64,000 bases of DNA, taken from positions 1-64,000 of the forward strand of contig NZ_JAOPHT010000017.1 of the NCBI RefSeq assembly GCF_025515305.1, given 5' to 3'. The DNA is from Roseicyclus sediminis (GTDB lineage: Bacteria; Pseudomonadota; Alphaproteobacteria; Rhodobacterales; Rhodobacteraceae). Below, piece by piece: positions 38,054 through 47,088 of this stretch. The notes beneath the pieces are model-generated. The model worked only from the letters and a program-made list of their open reading frames with translations, was not told the DNA's origin and ran no database searches. Within the stretch, counting starts at the first letter, position 1. The number at the start of each line of letters is the position of its first letter. The position numbers and the translations under genes were made by a program.

Positions 38054-38532
38054 CCGTCGACGGCGGGGACGGGGGGGGGAACGGGGGCGGGACCGGGCGT
38101 GGCGTCACCCTCGACCAGCGCGCCGTCGTAAACCGCGTTGCGCACAACGGTCCAATACCACCGCTCGGTCCGCCAGACGCCGCTTCCCTCGACGCGGTCG
38201 CCGACGACCCGGCCCTGCCATGTCACGGTATGGGGCGCCTCCGAGCAGGTCATCACGACCGAGAAATGCGTCGCGCCGTCTTCTTCCCAGGACTCGTACT
38301 CCGTCCATCCGAAGTCGCAGGCAGTGTTGCAGCGGACCGAGTAGAATTGCCCGTCGCGGAAGGAGAAACGGCTATCGTAGGTCGCCCCGTTCTCCGCGAC
38401 GCTCATCCGGGTGTCGAAGGTCAGCCCGTCCAGCGCGCCCGCGCCCTCGCCGATGTCGGTCGCCTCGGCGGGCGCGGCCGAAAGCATCGACATGGCGATC
38501 AGAACGACCGAACCGGAAATTGCGTGGCGCAT
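38050..38532 (-). CDS. Exported protein, unknown function
   Basis: The 160-residue product has a signal peptide (MRHAISGSVVLIAMSMLSAAPAEA). The mature beta-rich domain contains three Cys (SVRCNTACDFGW and MTCSEAP), and the tail is Pro/Val-rich. It reads like a small lipocalin or calycin-type barrel (TFDTRMSVAENGATYDSRFSF, VEGSGVWRTERWYW). It ends in a 4-base overlap with the membrane protein gene, so the pair may act together in the envelope. Confidence 0.7.
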   Translation of the reverse strand: MRHAISGSVVLIAMSMLSAAPAEATDIGEGAGALDGLTFDTRMSVAENGATYDSRFSFRDGQFYSVRCNTACDFGWTEYESWEEDGATHFSVVMTCSEAPHTVTWQGRVVGDRVEGSGVWRTERWYWTVVRNAVYDGALVEGDATPGPAPVPPPVPAVDG

Positions 38533-38618
38533 GGATTCGCCTCCCGGGGCACCATCTGTCGCGGAACCGCCCCTTGACCAGAGCTTTGTGAGAAATCGCC
38601 GCGATCCCGGCGCCCGGA

Positions 38619-40178
38619 TCACCCCGAAGCCGCCAGTTGATCCCTGAGGTAGCGCCTGAGGATCTTGCCTGATGCCGATTTGGGCACGCTGTCGACGAAG
38701 CGGTACTCGCCGGGATGCTTGTAGTGGGCAAGACAGCCCTCGCAATGGGCATGCAGGTCCTCCGCAGTGACCTCGGACCCGGGCGCGCGGACGACGAAGG
38801 CCACCGGCACCTCGCCCGCCTCCTCGTCGGGGCGGCCGATGACGGCGGCGTCCACGATGCCCGGATGCGCGATCAACGCGGCCTCCACCTCGGCCGGGGC
38901 GACCTGGAAGCCCTTGTACTTGATCAGTTCCTTCAGCCGGTCGCGGATGAACATGAACCCGTCGGCATCGATGATGGCGAGGTCCCCGGTCCTGAGCCAG
39001 CCATCCGGCGTCAGCGTCTCGGCGGTGGCTTGCGCGTTGTTGAGGTAGCCTTTCATCACCTGCGGCCCGCGCACCCAGAGCTCTCCCTCCTCGCCGGGCG
39101 GCAGGTCCTTCAGGGTCGCGGGGTCGACGATCCGGCATTCGGTCGAGGGCACGGCCTGCCCGCTCGATCCGTGGCGCACGTTGCCGCCGATGGTCATGTG
39201 ACTGATCGGGCTCATCTCGGTCATGCCGTAGCCCTGGACGGAACTCGCCCCCAGCCGCTCGCCCACCGCGACCTCGGTCTCGGGGCCGAGAGGGGCCGCA
39301 CCCGAAAAGACCTCCTTCACGCTCGCCATGTCGAACTCGGCCACCATCGGGTGCTTGGCCAGCGCCAGCGCCACAGGCGGCACGATATATAGCCGCGTGG
39401 CGCCATGGTCCTGGATCAGCCGCAGGAACAGCTCCAGCTCGAAGCGCGGCATGGTCACCAGCTTCGCCCGCTGCTGCAGGAAGAGGTTCATCAGAACCGT
39501 CATCCCGTAGATGTGGAAGAACGGCAAGAAGGCGATCGCCACGTCGTCGGGCGTGATCCCGGCCACGGCGCCCGATTGCTGCACGTTGGCGACGAGGTTG
39601 CGATGGGTCAGCATCACGCCCTTGGGCCGGCCGGTCGTGCCGCTCGAATAGGGCAGGACCAGGATGTGCTCGCCGAGGTCGACCGGCGCCTGCGCCTCCA
39701 GCGGCGCGCCCATGACATCGCCGAGCGACAGGCCGTTCTCGCCGCCGATCAGGACGATGTCGCGCACCGACGTGCCCTCGGCGGCGGTGCGCGCCACCTC
39801 CTCGAACATCGGGATCGTCACCAGCATGACGGCGCCGGAATCCTCCAGCTGGTGCCGGATCTCGGGCGCGGTGTAGGTCGGGTTGATCGTGGTCACCGTC
39901 CCCCCGCCCCAGGCCACGCCGTGGAATACGACGGGATATTCGGGCAGGTTCGGCGCCAGGATCGCCACCGTGCCGCCCGGCAGGACACCGCGCTCCGTCA
40001 ATCCACCCGCAAGCCGCCGGATCTGGTCCATGAGCGCGCCGGCCGTCAGCGTCCGCCCCGTGGGCCCGTCGATGATCGCGGACTCCTCTTCACGCCCCAG
40101 AAGGCCCTCGAAAAGCTTCTCCGTGATCGAGACGTCGTCCACCGCGACCGTGCCGTGAAGGCTCGGGTATCCTGTCAT
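38619..40178 (-). CDS. AMP-dependent acyl-CoA synthetase (4-coumarate-CoA ligase-like)
   Basis: This enzyme activates a carboxylic acid as acyl-AMP and transfers it to CoA. The 519-residue product has the AMP-binding P-loop LPYSSGTTGRPKGVM, YGMTE, the hinge GWLRTGDLAIIDADGFMFIRDRLKELIKYKGFQVAPAEVE and the catalytic Lys motif PKSASGKILRRYLRDQL. ATG 40178 is preferred over 40184/40187 because GGGAGG then lies nine bases upstream. It is downstream of the liu genes on the same strand, after a quinone-oxidoreductase-like gene. The acid substrate is unknown. Confidence 0.93.
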   Translation of the reverse strand: MTGYPSLHGTVAVDDVSITEKLFEGLLGREEESAIIDGPTGRTLTAGALMDQIRRLAGGLTERGVLPGGTVAILAPNLPEYPVVFHGVAWGGGTVTTINPTYTAPEIRHQLEDSGAVMLVTIPMFEEVARTAAEGTSVRDIVLIGGENGLSLGDVMGAPLEAQAPVDLGEHILVLPYSSGTTGRPKGVMLTHRNLVANVQQSGAVAGITPDDVAIAFLPFFHIYGMTVLMNLFLQQRAKLVTMPRFELELFLRLIQDHGATRLYIVPPVALALAKHPMVAEFDMASVKEVFSGAAPLGPETEVAVGERLGASSVQGYGMTEMSPISHMTIGGNVRHGSSGQAVPSTECRIVDPATLKDLPPGEEGELWVRGPQVMKGYLNNAQATAETLTPDGWLRTGDLAIIDADGFMFIRDRLKELIKYKGFQVAPAEVEAALIAHPGIVDAAVIGRPDEEAGEVPVAFVVRAPGSEVTAEDLHAHCEGCLAHYKHPGEYRFVDSVPKSASGKILRRYLRDQLAASG

Positions 40179-40249
40179 GTGCATCATCCTCCCTCGCGGC
40201 CGCGCCCTCCCCGGCCGCCCCCGGTGGACAGGCTAACACGAGGCAGGCG

Positions 40250-41227
40250 TCAAATGTCCAGCACGACCGTCCCGAGCTTGGCGCCCGAGGCGACGAGGTC
40301 GTGGGCCGCCGCGCAATCGGCAAGCCCGCCGCCCGGCACCACCGCATGCGAGAGGATGCCCGCCTCGAGCCAGGCCGTCAGCTGCCGTTCGCCCTCGCGG
40401 CGGACGCCGCCGCCGAGCTGGTAGACGATCAGCATGTGCAGCCGCGCGTTCTTGAACATGAACGGGTAGAAGTCCAGCCGCGGGACCATCTCGGCCGCCG
40501 AGGCATAGGCCGCGATCGTGCCGCCCGGCTTGATGAGCGCGAGGTCGGTCGCCTGGTTGGCGCCGAAATCGACCTCGACGATGCGGTCCACGCCCGCGCC
40601 CGAGGTCATCTCCATCACCGCCCCGGCCACGTCGGTCTCGCGGTAGTTGATCCACTCCTCAGCCGTCGAATGACGCCCCTTCTCTTCCGAGGAGACGGTG
40701 GCGATCACCCGGGCGCCCGCGGCCCGCGCCATCTGCACGGCATAGCGCCCGACGGTGCCCGCGCCTCCCGTCACCAGCACCGTCTGGCCCGCGACCGGCC
40801 CGTCGCCACAGACGGCATACCAGGCCGTCATCGCGGGAATGCCGAAACAGGCCCCCGCCGCGAAGGACGTGCCGTCGGGCAGCCGCACCGCCTGCTCGGA
40901 GGGAAGCGCGACGAACTCGGCCGCCGTGCCGAAGGCGCGCTGCCAGCACGCGTTCCAGACCCAGACGCGTTCCCCGACCCGCGCCGGATCGACGCCGTCG
41001 CCAACCGCCTCGATCACGCCCGCCCCGTCCGAATGCGGGATCACCCGCGGGAAGGCCATGACCGCCCCGGGCCTTGCGCCGGCGCGAAGCTTCACGTCGG
41101 AGGGATTCACGCCGGAGGCGTGAAGCCGCACCAGGACCTCGCCCGGCCCCGGCGCCGGGGCCTCCATCTGGCCGTGAACCAGGACGTCCGCCGCGGGTCC
41201 GAACCGCTCGTACCAGACTGCCTTCAT
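40250..41227 (-). CDS. NADPH:quinone reductase-like (zinc-free MDR) oxidoreductase
   Basis: This is a medium-chain dehydrogenase/reductase of 325 residues. The N-terminal GroES-like domain is MKAVWYERFGPAADVL and ASGVNPSDVKLRAGA; the Rossmann motif is VLVTGGAGTVGRYAVQMARAAGARV. Structural and catalytic zinc Cys are missing, as in the quinone-reductase branch. NADPH preference is the family norm. It ends 71 bases before the acyl-CoA ligase gene and starts 120 bases after the liuC stop, separated from it by repeats. Confidence 0.92.
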   Translation of the reverse strand: MKAVWYERFGPAADVLVHGQMEAPAPGPGEVLVRLHASGVNPSDVKLRAGARPGAVMAFPRVIPHSDGAGVIEAVGDGVDPARVGERVWVWNACWQRAFGTAAEFVALPSEQAVRLPDGTSFAAGACFGIPAMTAWYAVCGDGPVAGQTVLVTGGAGTVGRYAVQMARAAGARVIATVSSEEKGRHSTAEEWINYRETDVAGAVMEMTSGAGVDRIVEVDFGANQATDLALIKPGGTIAAYASAAEMVPRLDFYPFMFKNARLHMLIVYQLGGGVRREGERQLTAWLEAGILSHAVVPGGGLADCAAAHDLVASGAKLGTVVLDI

Positions 41228-41261
41228 GTCTCGCTCCCTTGTTCTCGCGCCATCCGCGCAG

Positions 41262-41320
41262 CTTCATCCTGGCCGAAAACTCCGGGGGAGCGCCGCCAGG
41301 CGCGGGGGCAGAGCCCCCCG
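41262..41320. repeat. Two-hairpin intergenic repeat, copy A
   Basis: The element begins CTTCATCCTGGCCGAAAAC, continues TCCGGGGGA and then holds two stems: GCGCC-GCCA-GGCGC and GGGGGC-AGA-GCCCCC. Copy B at 49054-49110 is the same up to the first stem, and there both arms of the stem change together. It lies between liuC and the oxidoreductase gene. Confidence 0.8.
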
Positions 41321-41340
41321 ATCATTCGCACGAATGATCG
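41319..41340 (-). terminator. Hairpin after liuC
   Basis: CGATCATTCG-CA-CGAATGATCG is a perfect 10-bp stem with a 2-base loop, starting 8 bases after the liuC stop on the minus strand and running into repeat copy A. There is no T-tract, but the chain of three stems is likely to stop or stabilise the liu transcript. Confidence 0.5.
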
Positions 41341-41347
41341 CACCTGC

Positions 41348-42130
41348 TCACTCCACCCAGTTCGCCTTGCGCTTGCCGAAGAACGCCGCGATCCCCTCTT
41401 CGCTTTCCTCGCTTTCCCACCGCGCGACCAATGCCTCGATCGTCATCGCGATCTGCGCCTCGTCAACCGGTGCGCCGAGGTCGGACACCAGCCGCTTGCC
41501 CGCCGCCACGGCGCCCGGCGCGGCCGAGAGGTAGGGCAGGATCTCCGCTTCGACCGCCGCGTCCAGCTCTTCCTGCGGGACAGCCTTCGCCAGAAGCCCC
41601 AGGTCCACCGCTTCGCCCGCGTCGAAGATCCGGCCCGAGAAGAAGACCCGCCGCGCCCGCGCCGGGCCCATTCGCGCCACGACATAGGGGCCGATCGTCG
41701 CCGGGATCAGCCCGAGGCGCACCTCGGTCAGACCCAGTTTCGCGCCCTCGGCCCCGACCGCCACGTCGCAGACGGAGATGAGGCCCACACCGCCCCCGAA
41801 GGCCTGCCCCTGCACGCGGCCGATCAGGGGTTTCGGCATCCGGTCGAGCGCGCCCAGCATCTCGGCGAGGCTCCGCGCCTCGCGGGCCCGCGTCGCGGCA
41901 TCGGCCTTCATCTGCGCCTGCATCCAGGCAAGATCGCCGCCCGCCGAGAAGGACCGCCCCGTCCCGGTAAGGACCACGACACGCACAGCCGGGTCGCGGC
42001 CAAGCCGCCCGGCGGCCTCGGTCAACTCCGCGATCATCGCGGCATTCATCGCGTTGTGCTTGTCGGGTCGGTTCAGCGTAAGCCACGCGACCCCGCGCGG
42101 ATCGACGGACACCTCGATCGTCTCGGCCAT
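41348..42130 (-). CDS. liuC: 3-Methylglutaconyl-CoA hydratase (enoyl-CoA hydratase family)
   Basis: LiuC hydrates 3-methylglutaconyl-CoA to HMG-CoA in leucine breakdown. The 260-residue crotonase-fold protein has LNRPDKHNAMN, the oxyanion-hole segment SFSAGGDLAWM, and GQAFGGGVGLISVCDVAVGAEGAKLGLTEVRLGLIPATIGPYV with the catalytic Glu. The start is ATG 42130. Assignment to LiuC rather than another enoyl-CoA hydratase rests on its place at the end of the liu operon, with all the other liu enzymes present. Confidence 0.88.
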   Translation of the reverse strand: MAETIEVSVDPRGVAWLTLNRPDKHNAMNAAMIAELTEAAGRLGRDPAVRVVVLTGTGRSFSAGGDLAWMQAQMKADAATRAREARSLAEMLGALDRMPKPLIGRVQGQAFGGGVGLISVCDVAVGAEGAKLGLTEVRLGLIPATIGPYVVARMGPARARRVFFSGRIFDAGEAVDLGLLAKAVPQEELDAAVEAEILPYLSAAPGAVAAGKRLVSDLGAPVDEAQIAMTIEALVARWESEESEEGIAAFFGKRKANWVE

Positions 42131-42140
42131 GTCTTCCCCT

Positions 42141-42656
42141 TCAGCCTGCTTGCGCACCATAGCCCGGCACGGCGCGACCCGCCGCGACCCAGTCACGGTG
42201 CAGCCACGCCATCCGGTCGAGAAACCAGAATTTCGGCAAGATGGCGAGGGCCATGCCGAACACCGCCGCCTCCCACCAGAGGGTGACGACACCCCAGATC
42301 GTCAGAAGCCCGCCGGGCAGGGCCAGCCATGTCAACACGCGCGACGCCCGCGCGTGACCCTCCGGGATCTCGTCCCGATGTTCGAGCAGCACCCGCTCCC
42401 CCATCACGGCCCGGCTCATCCATGCGTCGAGGCGTGCGGGCTCGGGAAAGACCCGCGGGTTGAGCCAGATCCAGAGCGAGACCGCCGCCAGCGCCGCGAC
42501 CGCCCACCAGCCGATCCAGACCCGGCTCCACCCGGCAAGGACGAGCAGCGGCAGGCCCGAGACCCGCGTCCAGCCCGACCAGGGGTTCGCATGCCGCCGC
42601 CATGTGCGGTCGTCCATGGCCATGAGCCGTTCGAGGGACCTCAGGAAGCCGCTCAT
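42141..42656 (-). CDS. DUF6653-like membrane protein in the liu operon
   Basis: The 171-residue product has MDDRTWRRHANPWSGWTRVSG, then hydrophobic helices (LPLLVLAGWSRVWIGWWAVAALAAVSLWIWL and LTWLALPGGLLTIWGVVTLWWEAAVFGMAL). The HANPWSxWTR and WSRVWIGWW patterns match what I recall of DUF6653. Its start overlaps the liuE stop as ATGA and liuC follows after 10 bases, so it is expressed with leucine catabolism. Function is unknown. Confidence 0.75.
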   Translation of the reverse strand: MSGFLRSLERLMAMDDRTWRRHANPWSGWTRVSGLPLLVLAGWSRVWIGWWAVAALAAVSLWIWLNPRVFPEPARLDAWMSRAVMGERVLLEHRDEIPEGHARASRVLTWLALPGGLLTIWGVVTLWWEAAVFGMALAILPKFWFLDRMAWLHRDWVAAGRAVPGYGAQAG

Positions 42657-43504
42657 CCCCGCATCGCCCGCGCCATCCCGGCCGCCTTTGCGATCACGTC
42701 CATGTCGAGCCCCGTCTCGTAGCCCAGCGCGGCCAGCCGTGCCGCCACGGCTTCGGTTGCCACGTTTCCCGCCGCGCCGGGCGCGTAGGGACAGCCCCCG
42801 AGGCCGCCCACGGCCGCGTCGAACACGCGCAGGCCCCGCGCCAGCGCCACCTCGACATTCTCCAGCGCCCGTCCGGAGGTGTCGTGGAAATGTCCCGCCA
42901 GGCGGTCGGCCGGCATTTCATCCAGCACGGCGGCGAGCATGGCGTCGACCGCCTCCGGCACGGCCCGCCCGATCGTGTCGCCGAGCGAGATCTCGTAGAC
43001 GCCGAGATCGCGCAGCCGGGCCGCGACCCGCGCCACCGCGCCCGGCGCGACCGGTCCGTCATAGGGGCATTCCACGACGCAGGATATGTAGCCGCGCACC
43101 GGCATGTCATCGGCCTTCGCCGCCTCCACCAGCGGTGCGAACCGCGCGAGGCTCTCCTCGATCGTCGCGTTGATGTTGGCGCGGCTGAACCCTTCGGAGG
43201 CCGAGCCGAAGATCGCGACCTCGTCGGCGCCCGCCCCCTTAGCGCCTTCGTAGCCGCGCAGGTTCGGCGTGAGTGCGGCGTAGGACACGCCCGGCGCCCG
43301 AGCGATGCCCGCCAGCACCTCGGCACTGTCGGCCATCTGGGGCACCCATCTGGGGCTCACGAAACTCGCCACCTCGATGCGCCGGAACCCGGCGCGTGAG
43401 AGGGTGTCGATCAGGGCCACCTTCTCCGCCGTGGGGATCAGGCGGGCCTCGTTCTGCAACCCGTCGCGGGGGCCGACCTCGAAGATCTCGACGAAATCCG
43501 CCAT
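42653..43504 (-). CDS. liuE: Hydroxymethylglutaryl-CoA lyase
   Basis: HMG-CoA lyase splits HMG-CoA to acetyl-CoA and acetoacetate, the last step of leucine degradation. The 283-residue TIM-barrel protein has EVGPRDGLQNE, the metal site GHFHDTSGRALENV and the active-site signature GLGGCPYAPGAAGNVATE with the catalytic Cys. I chose ATG 43504, which shares one base with the GST stop (TGATG). Confidence 0.96.
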   Translation of the reverse strand: MADFVEIFEVGPRDGLQNEARLIPTAEKVALIDTLSRAGFRRIEVASFVSPRWVPQMADSAEVLAGIARAPGVSYAALTPNLRGYEGAKGAGADEVAIFGSASEGFSRANINATIEESLARFAPLVEAAKADDMPVRGYISCVVECPYDGPVAPGAVARVAARLRDLGVYEISLGDTIGRAVPEAVDAMLAAVLDEMPADRLAGHFHDTSGRALENVEVALARGLRVFDAAVGGLGGCPYAPGAAGNVATEAVAARLAALGYETGLDMDVIAKAAGMARAMRG

Positions 43505-44172
43505 CACGATGCCCCCTCGACCGGCCATGGCTCGTAGTAGTCCCGCGTATAGAGCCGCTCGCTGTCCTCGATCGGCAGGCTCGCAACGAAGCCCGGGCGC
43601 GCCGTGATCCGGTCGTACCACGCATGAAGCGCCGGAAATGCCTCGGTCCGCACGAAGTGGCGCGCCATGTAGACCGCCTGCCCCACGCTGACGTCCGCCG
43701 CCGAGAAACCGCCATCAAGGAGGTAGTCCCGCCCCGAGACCCGCGCGTCGATTGCGGCATAGCATTTCTCGGCCCGCTTCGCCTCGATCTGCATGAGGAT
43801 GGGAGAGCGCATGTGGTCTTCGCGAAGGACGATATGCTGCTGCGTCAGCGTCGCGATATGCTGACTGAGCGTTTCGGCGAAATGCACCCAGATCAGCCAG
43901 TCGATCCGCTCGGGGTGGCCCGGCATCCGTCCCATGCCGGTCGCCGGGAATGTCTCGCACAGGACTTCGGTGATCGCGCCCGTCTCCCAGATCGCGCGGC
44001 CGTCCATCTCCAGCGCGGGCACCCGCCCGGCCGGATTGAGCGCGAGAAACTCGGGCGAGCGCAGCGTCCTGTCGAAGGGCCAGTCGACGACTTCGAACTC
44101 GATCGCCAGCTCGTGCAGCAGCCAAAGCGTCCGCATCGAGCGGGACTGGGGAACATGGTGAAGCCGGATCAT
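43504..44172 (-). CDS. Glutathione S-transferase family protein in the liu operon
   Basis: The 222-residue product has a GST N-terminal thioredoxin-like domain (MIRLHHVPQSRSMRTLWLLHEL, NPAGRVPALEMDGRAIWETGAI) with the Ser-Arg-Ser active-site region, and an all-helical C-terminal domain (GGFSAADVSVGQAVYMARHF). The substrate is unknown. It may protect from reactive CoA intermediates such as methylcrotonyl-CoA, which is inference. It overlaps liuD by 4 bases and liuE by 1 base. Confidence 0.9.
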   Translation of the reverse strand: MIRLHHVPQSRSMRTLWLLHELAIEFEVVDWPFDRTLRSPEFLALNPAGRVPALEMDGRAIWETGAITEVLCETFPATGMGRMPGHPERIDWLIWVHFAETLSQHIATLTQQHIVLREDHMRSPILMQIEAKRAEKCYAAIDARVSGRDYLLDGGFSAADVSVGQAVYMARHFVRTEAFPALHAWYDRITARPGFVASLPIEDSERLYTRDYYEPWPVEGAS

Positions 44173-46112
44173 GGCGCATCCTCCTCGAGCACGATCAGGG
44201 CGGCGCCGGCCTCGACCTGCGCGCCCTCCGCGACCAGAACCTCCGCCACGACACCGTCGCGCCCGGCGGTCAGCGCATGCTCCATCTTCATGGCCTCCAG
44301 CACCGCGAGCCGCTGGCCGGCCACCACGGTATCGCCCGGCGCGACCATGACCGCCTTCACCAGCCCCGGCATGGGCGCCTCGACGCGGTTTCCGCCGGCG
44401 CCTGCCTCGGCCGCGATATCGAGCGGGTCGGGCACGCCGAACTCGTGCGCGTCCCCGTCGAAGACGACCACCCGACCGGGCAATGCCACGGCCTTCAGCG
44501 CCGTCTTCTTCCCGTTGAGCAGCCAGCCGCCGCCCGTATGCTCCAGCCCCGCTTCTTCATCCCCAAGGCCGACCCTGAACCGCCCGGGCCCCAGCACCTC
44601 CACGGCGGCGTCGAACGCCTCGCCTTCCCGCGCGAGCCGCACCGTCTGCCGCAGCGGCGCCCAGAGACTGAAGCCGTCGAGCGGCCCCGCCTCGCCGGCA
44701 AGGCCCATGGCGGCCAGCGCCGCGAGAGCCATCGCGCCGGGGCCGGGTTCGGCCTCGGTCACGAGGTCTTCCAGGTCGGCCTCGATCAGTCCCGTGTCGA
44801 CATCCCCCGCGGCGAAGCGCGGATGCGCCACCAGCTTCCGCAGGAAGGCGAGGTTGGTGACCGAGCCCGCCACTTCCGTCGTCGCCAACGCGCGCTCCAT
44901 CCGCCGCAGCGCGATGTCCCGCGTCGCCCCGTGGACGATCAGCTTGGCGATCATCGGATCGTACCAGGGGCTGATCTCGTCGCCGGGCACGACACCCGTA
45001 TCCGCCCGCGCGCCCTCCCCGAAGACGAGGTGGTCGAGCCGTCCCGTCGCCGGCAGGAAACCCTTCGGCACATCCTCGGCATAGAGCCGCACCTCAATGG
45101 CGTGGCCGTCGATGGCGAGCTCCTCCTGCCGGGCAGGGAGCGCCTCGCCGGCCGCGACCCGCAACTGCCATTCGACGAGATCGACCCCCGTGATCGCCTC
45201 CGTCACGGGATGCTCCACCTGAAGCCGGGTGTTCATCTCCATGAAGTAGAACCGGTCGGGGCGCAGCCCGTCGCTCGCGTCCGCGATGAACTCGACCGTT
45301 CCCGCACCCGCGTAGCCGATGGCCTCGGCCGCTCGCACCGCGGCCGCCCCCATCTCTGCGCGCATGTCCGCGGTCATGCCGGGCGCGGGAGCCTCCTCGA
45401 TCACCTTCTGGTGCCGCCGCTGGAGCGAACAGTCCCGCTCGAAGAGATGCACGGCGGAGGTTCCGTCACCGAAAACCTGCACCTCGATATGGCGTGGCTT
45501 CTCGACATACTTCTCGACGAGGACCGCGTCGTTGCCGAAGGCCGTCGCGGCCTCGCCCTTGGCACTCGCCAGCGCGTCCATGAAGTCTCCGGCCCGCGCG
45601 ACCTTGCGCATCCCCTTGCCGCCACCGCCCGCGACCGCCTTGATGAGGACGGGATAACCGATCGCATCCGCCGCGCCCGCAAGATGCTCCGGGTCCTGGT
45701 TCTCGCCATGATAGCCCGGCACGACCGGCACACCCGCCTCGGACATGAGCTTCTTCGCGGCGTCCTTCAGTCCCATCGCCCGGATCGCGTCCGCCGATGG
45801 CCCGATGAAGACGAGGCCCGCGGCCTCCACCGCCTCCACGAAACCGGGGTTCTCGGACAGGAAGCCATAGCCCGGATGGATCGCGCGCGCGCCCGTCGCA
45901 CTGGCCGCCGCGATGATCGCCTCGCCGCGCAGGTAGCTCTCGGCCGGTTTCGGCCCACCGATATGCACCGCCTCGTCGGCCATCGCCACATGGCGGGCCG
46001 CGCGGTCGGCGTCGGAATAGACCGCCACCGTCGCCACCCCGAGCCTGCGGCAGGTCTCGATCACGCGGCAGGCGATCTCGCCCCGGTTCGCGATCAGGAT
46101 CTTGTCGAACAT
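44169..46112 (-). CDS. liuD: 3-Methylcrotonyl-CoA carboxylase, biotin-containing alpha subunit
   Basis: LiuD is the biotin carboxylase/carrier subunit that, with LiuB, carboxylates 3-methylcrotonyl-CoA. The 647-residue protein has the biotin carboxylase domain ([20 protein letters not shown] loop AVAGGGGKGM, HIEVQVFGD, EMNTRLQVEHPVTE). It has a middle BT-type region and a C-terminal biotinyl domain with EAMKMEH near residue 612, the Lys being biotinylated by BirA. The ATG at 46112 shares one base with the macro-domain stop. Propionyl-CoA carboxylase is the main alternative; the operon context decides. Confidence 0.93.
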   Translation of the reverse strand: MFDKILIANRGEIACRVIETCRRLGVATVAVYSDADRAARHVAMADEAVHIGGPKPAESYLRGEAIIAAASATGARAIHPGYGFLSENPGFVEAVEAAGLVFIGPSADAIRAMGLKDAAKKLMSEAGVPVVPGYHGENQDPEHLAGAADAIGYPVLIKAVAGGGGKGMRKVARAGDFMDALASAKGEAATAFGNDAVLVEKYVEKPRHIEVQVFGDGTSAVHLFERDCSLQRRHQKVIEEAPAPGMTADMRAEMGAAAVRAAEAIGYAGAGTVEFIADASDGLRPDRFYFMEMNTRLQVEHPVTEAITGVDLVEWQLRVAAGEALPARQEELAIDGHAIEVRLYAEDVPKGFLPATGRLDHLVFGEGARADTGVVPGDEISPWYDPMIAKLIVHGATRDIALRRMERALATTEVAGSVTNLAFLRKLVAHPRFAAGDVDTGLIEADLEDLVTEAEPGPGAMALAALAAMGLAGEAGPLDGFSLWAPLRQTVRLAREGEAFDAAVEVLGPGRFRVGLGDEEAGLEHTGGGWLLNGKKTALKAVALPGRVVVFDGDAHEFGVPDPLDIAAEAGAGGNRVEAPMPGLVKAVMVAPGDTVVAGQRLAVLEAMKMEHALTAGRDGVVAEVLVAEGAQVEAGAALIVLEEDAP

Positions 46113-46618
46113 CACCCCGCCTCCTTCAGTGCGGCCTCAAGCACGCCCCGCGCCTGTTTGCCGTACGCCACCAGCAACACCCGCTCCACCGGCGCCCGCG
46201 CCTCGGCCCGTATCGTCGAGACCGCGATCCGCGCGGCCCGGTCGGCCGGAAACCCGTAGACCCCGGTCGAGATCGCCGGGAACGCCACGCTTCGAGCGCC
46301 GAGAGCGCGCGCGCAAGCGAGGCTCTCGCGGTAGCACGATGCGAGAAGCCCGTCCTCCCCGGCCGCCCCGCCGCGCCAGACCGGCCCGACCGTGTGGATC
46401 ACGTGCGCCGCCTTCAGGCGGTATCCCTTGGTCGCCTTGGCCTGCCCCGTCGGACAGCCCCCGAGCCCCCGGCACTCCGCCAGCAGCTCCGGCCCCGCCG
46501 CTCGGTGGATCGCGCCGTCGACCCCGCCGCCGCCCAGCAGGCTCTCGTTCGCCGCGTTCACGATCGCATCGACGTCGAGCGTGGTGATTTCCCCCTCGAT
46601 GATCCCGATTTCAGCCAC
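46112..46618 (-). CDS. Macro-domain protein (ADP-ribose/O-acetyl-ADP-ribose hydrolase type)
   Basis: Macro domains bind ADP-ribose and often remove it from proteins, nucleic acids or O-acetyl-ADP-ribose. The 168-residue protein shows the MacroD/YmdB signatures: [63 protein letters not shown] and [22 protein letters not shown] chose GTG 46618, which gives [12 protein letters not shown] and overlaps the ASCH gene by 8 bases. It sits inside the liu operon, directly before liuD. Confidence 0.92.
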   Translation of the reverse strand: MAEIGIIEGEITTLDVDAIVNAANESLLGGGGVDGAIHRAAGPELLAECRGLGGCPTGQAKATKGYRLKAAHVIHTVGPVWRGGAAGEDGLLASCYRESLACARALGARSVAFPAISTGVYGFPADRAARIAVSTIRAEARAPVERVLLVAYGKQARGVLEAALKEAG

Positions 46619-47039
46619 CGCCGAGATCCTCCACGACTTCGAACCGCTCCCACAGGAGCCACATCTCAGGGTCGAAGATGCCGAGCCGCCGGTAGTAGCG
46701 CTCATGCCCCGCGCGCCACCCGGCCAGGTCCTCGTCCTCGCCCTCCAACAAGGCCATCTCCGCGGTCATGTCGCGAAACCGCACCCGTCGAAGTTCCAGC
46801 GTCCGGGTCACGAGTTGCGCCACGCCGTCGAAATCCTCGGCGATGTCGCAGCGACCGATCTCCGGCGGCGTCTCGCCGCCCGCGATCTCGGCCTCCGAGG
46901 CACAGGTCGCCCGCTTCCTGCCCGCCCCTACCAGAGCCAGAAGCTCGTCGCACAGCGCCGCGCTGTCCCCGAAGCGATAGGTCACCGCTCCCGGATAACG
47001 CGCCCTCAGCGCGGCCAGTATCCTCTCCCTGTCCTTCAT
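46611..47039 (-). CDS. ASCH-domain protein
   Basis: ASCH domains are PUA-like beta barrels. Some act on modified nucleosides or bind RNA, such as the N4-acetylcytidine amidohydrolase YqfB. The 142-residue protein has the motif [25 protein letters not shown] near residues 48-68 (the GxKxxT loop), then [41 protein letters not shown], typical of ASCH. ATG 47039 lies inside a short intergenic repeat that also provides the SD (GGAG). It overlaps the macro gene, and liuB ends 50 bases upstream. Confidence 0.87.
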   Translation of the reverse strand: MKDRERILAALRARYPGAVTYRFGDSAALCDELLALVGAGRKRATCASEAEIAGGETPPEIGRCDIAEDFDGVAQLVTRTLELRRVRFRDMTAEMALLEGEDEDLAGWRAGHERYYRRLGIFDPEMWLLWERFEVVEDLGGG

Positions 47040-47057
47040 CTTTCTCCAAATACGCAA
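47035..47057. repeat. Short intergenic repeat, copy 1, carrying the ASCH start
   Basis: CTTCATCTTTCTCCAAATAC is followed by GCAA. Read on the minus strand it gives TTTGGAGAAAGATGAAG, so it contains both the SD and the ATG of the ASCH gene. A near copy lies at 54311-54333. Confidence 0.65.
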
Positions 47058-47088
47058 ACCCGGCGCCAAGGCCTGTCGCGACGCCCGC

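Noticed and set aside
37256-38131. Plus-strand frame opposite the membrane protein at 37418-38053
   Set aside because: Arg/His/Asp-rich antisense shadow; the minus frame has membrane helices and a coupled start.
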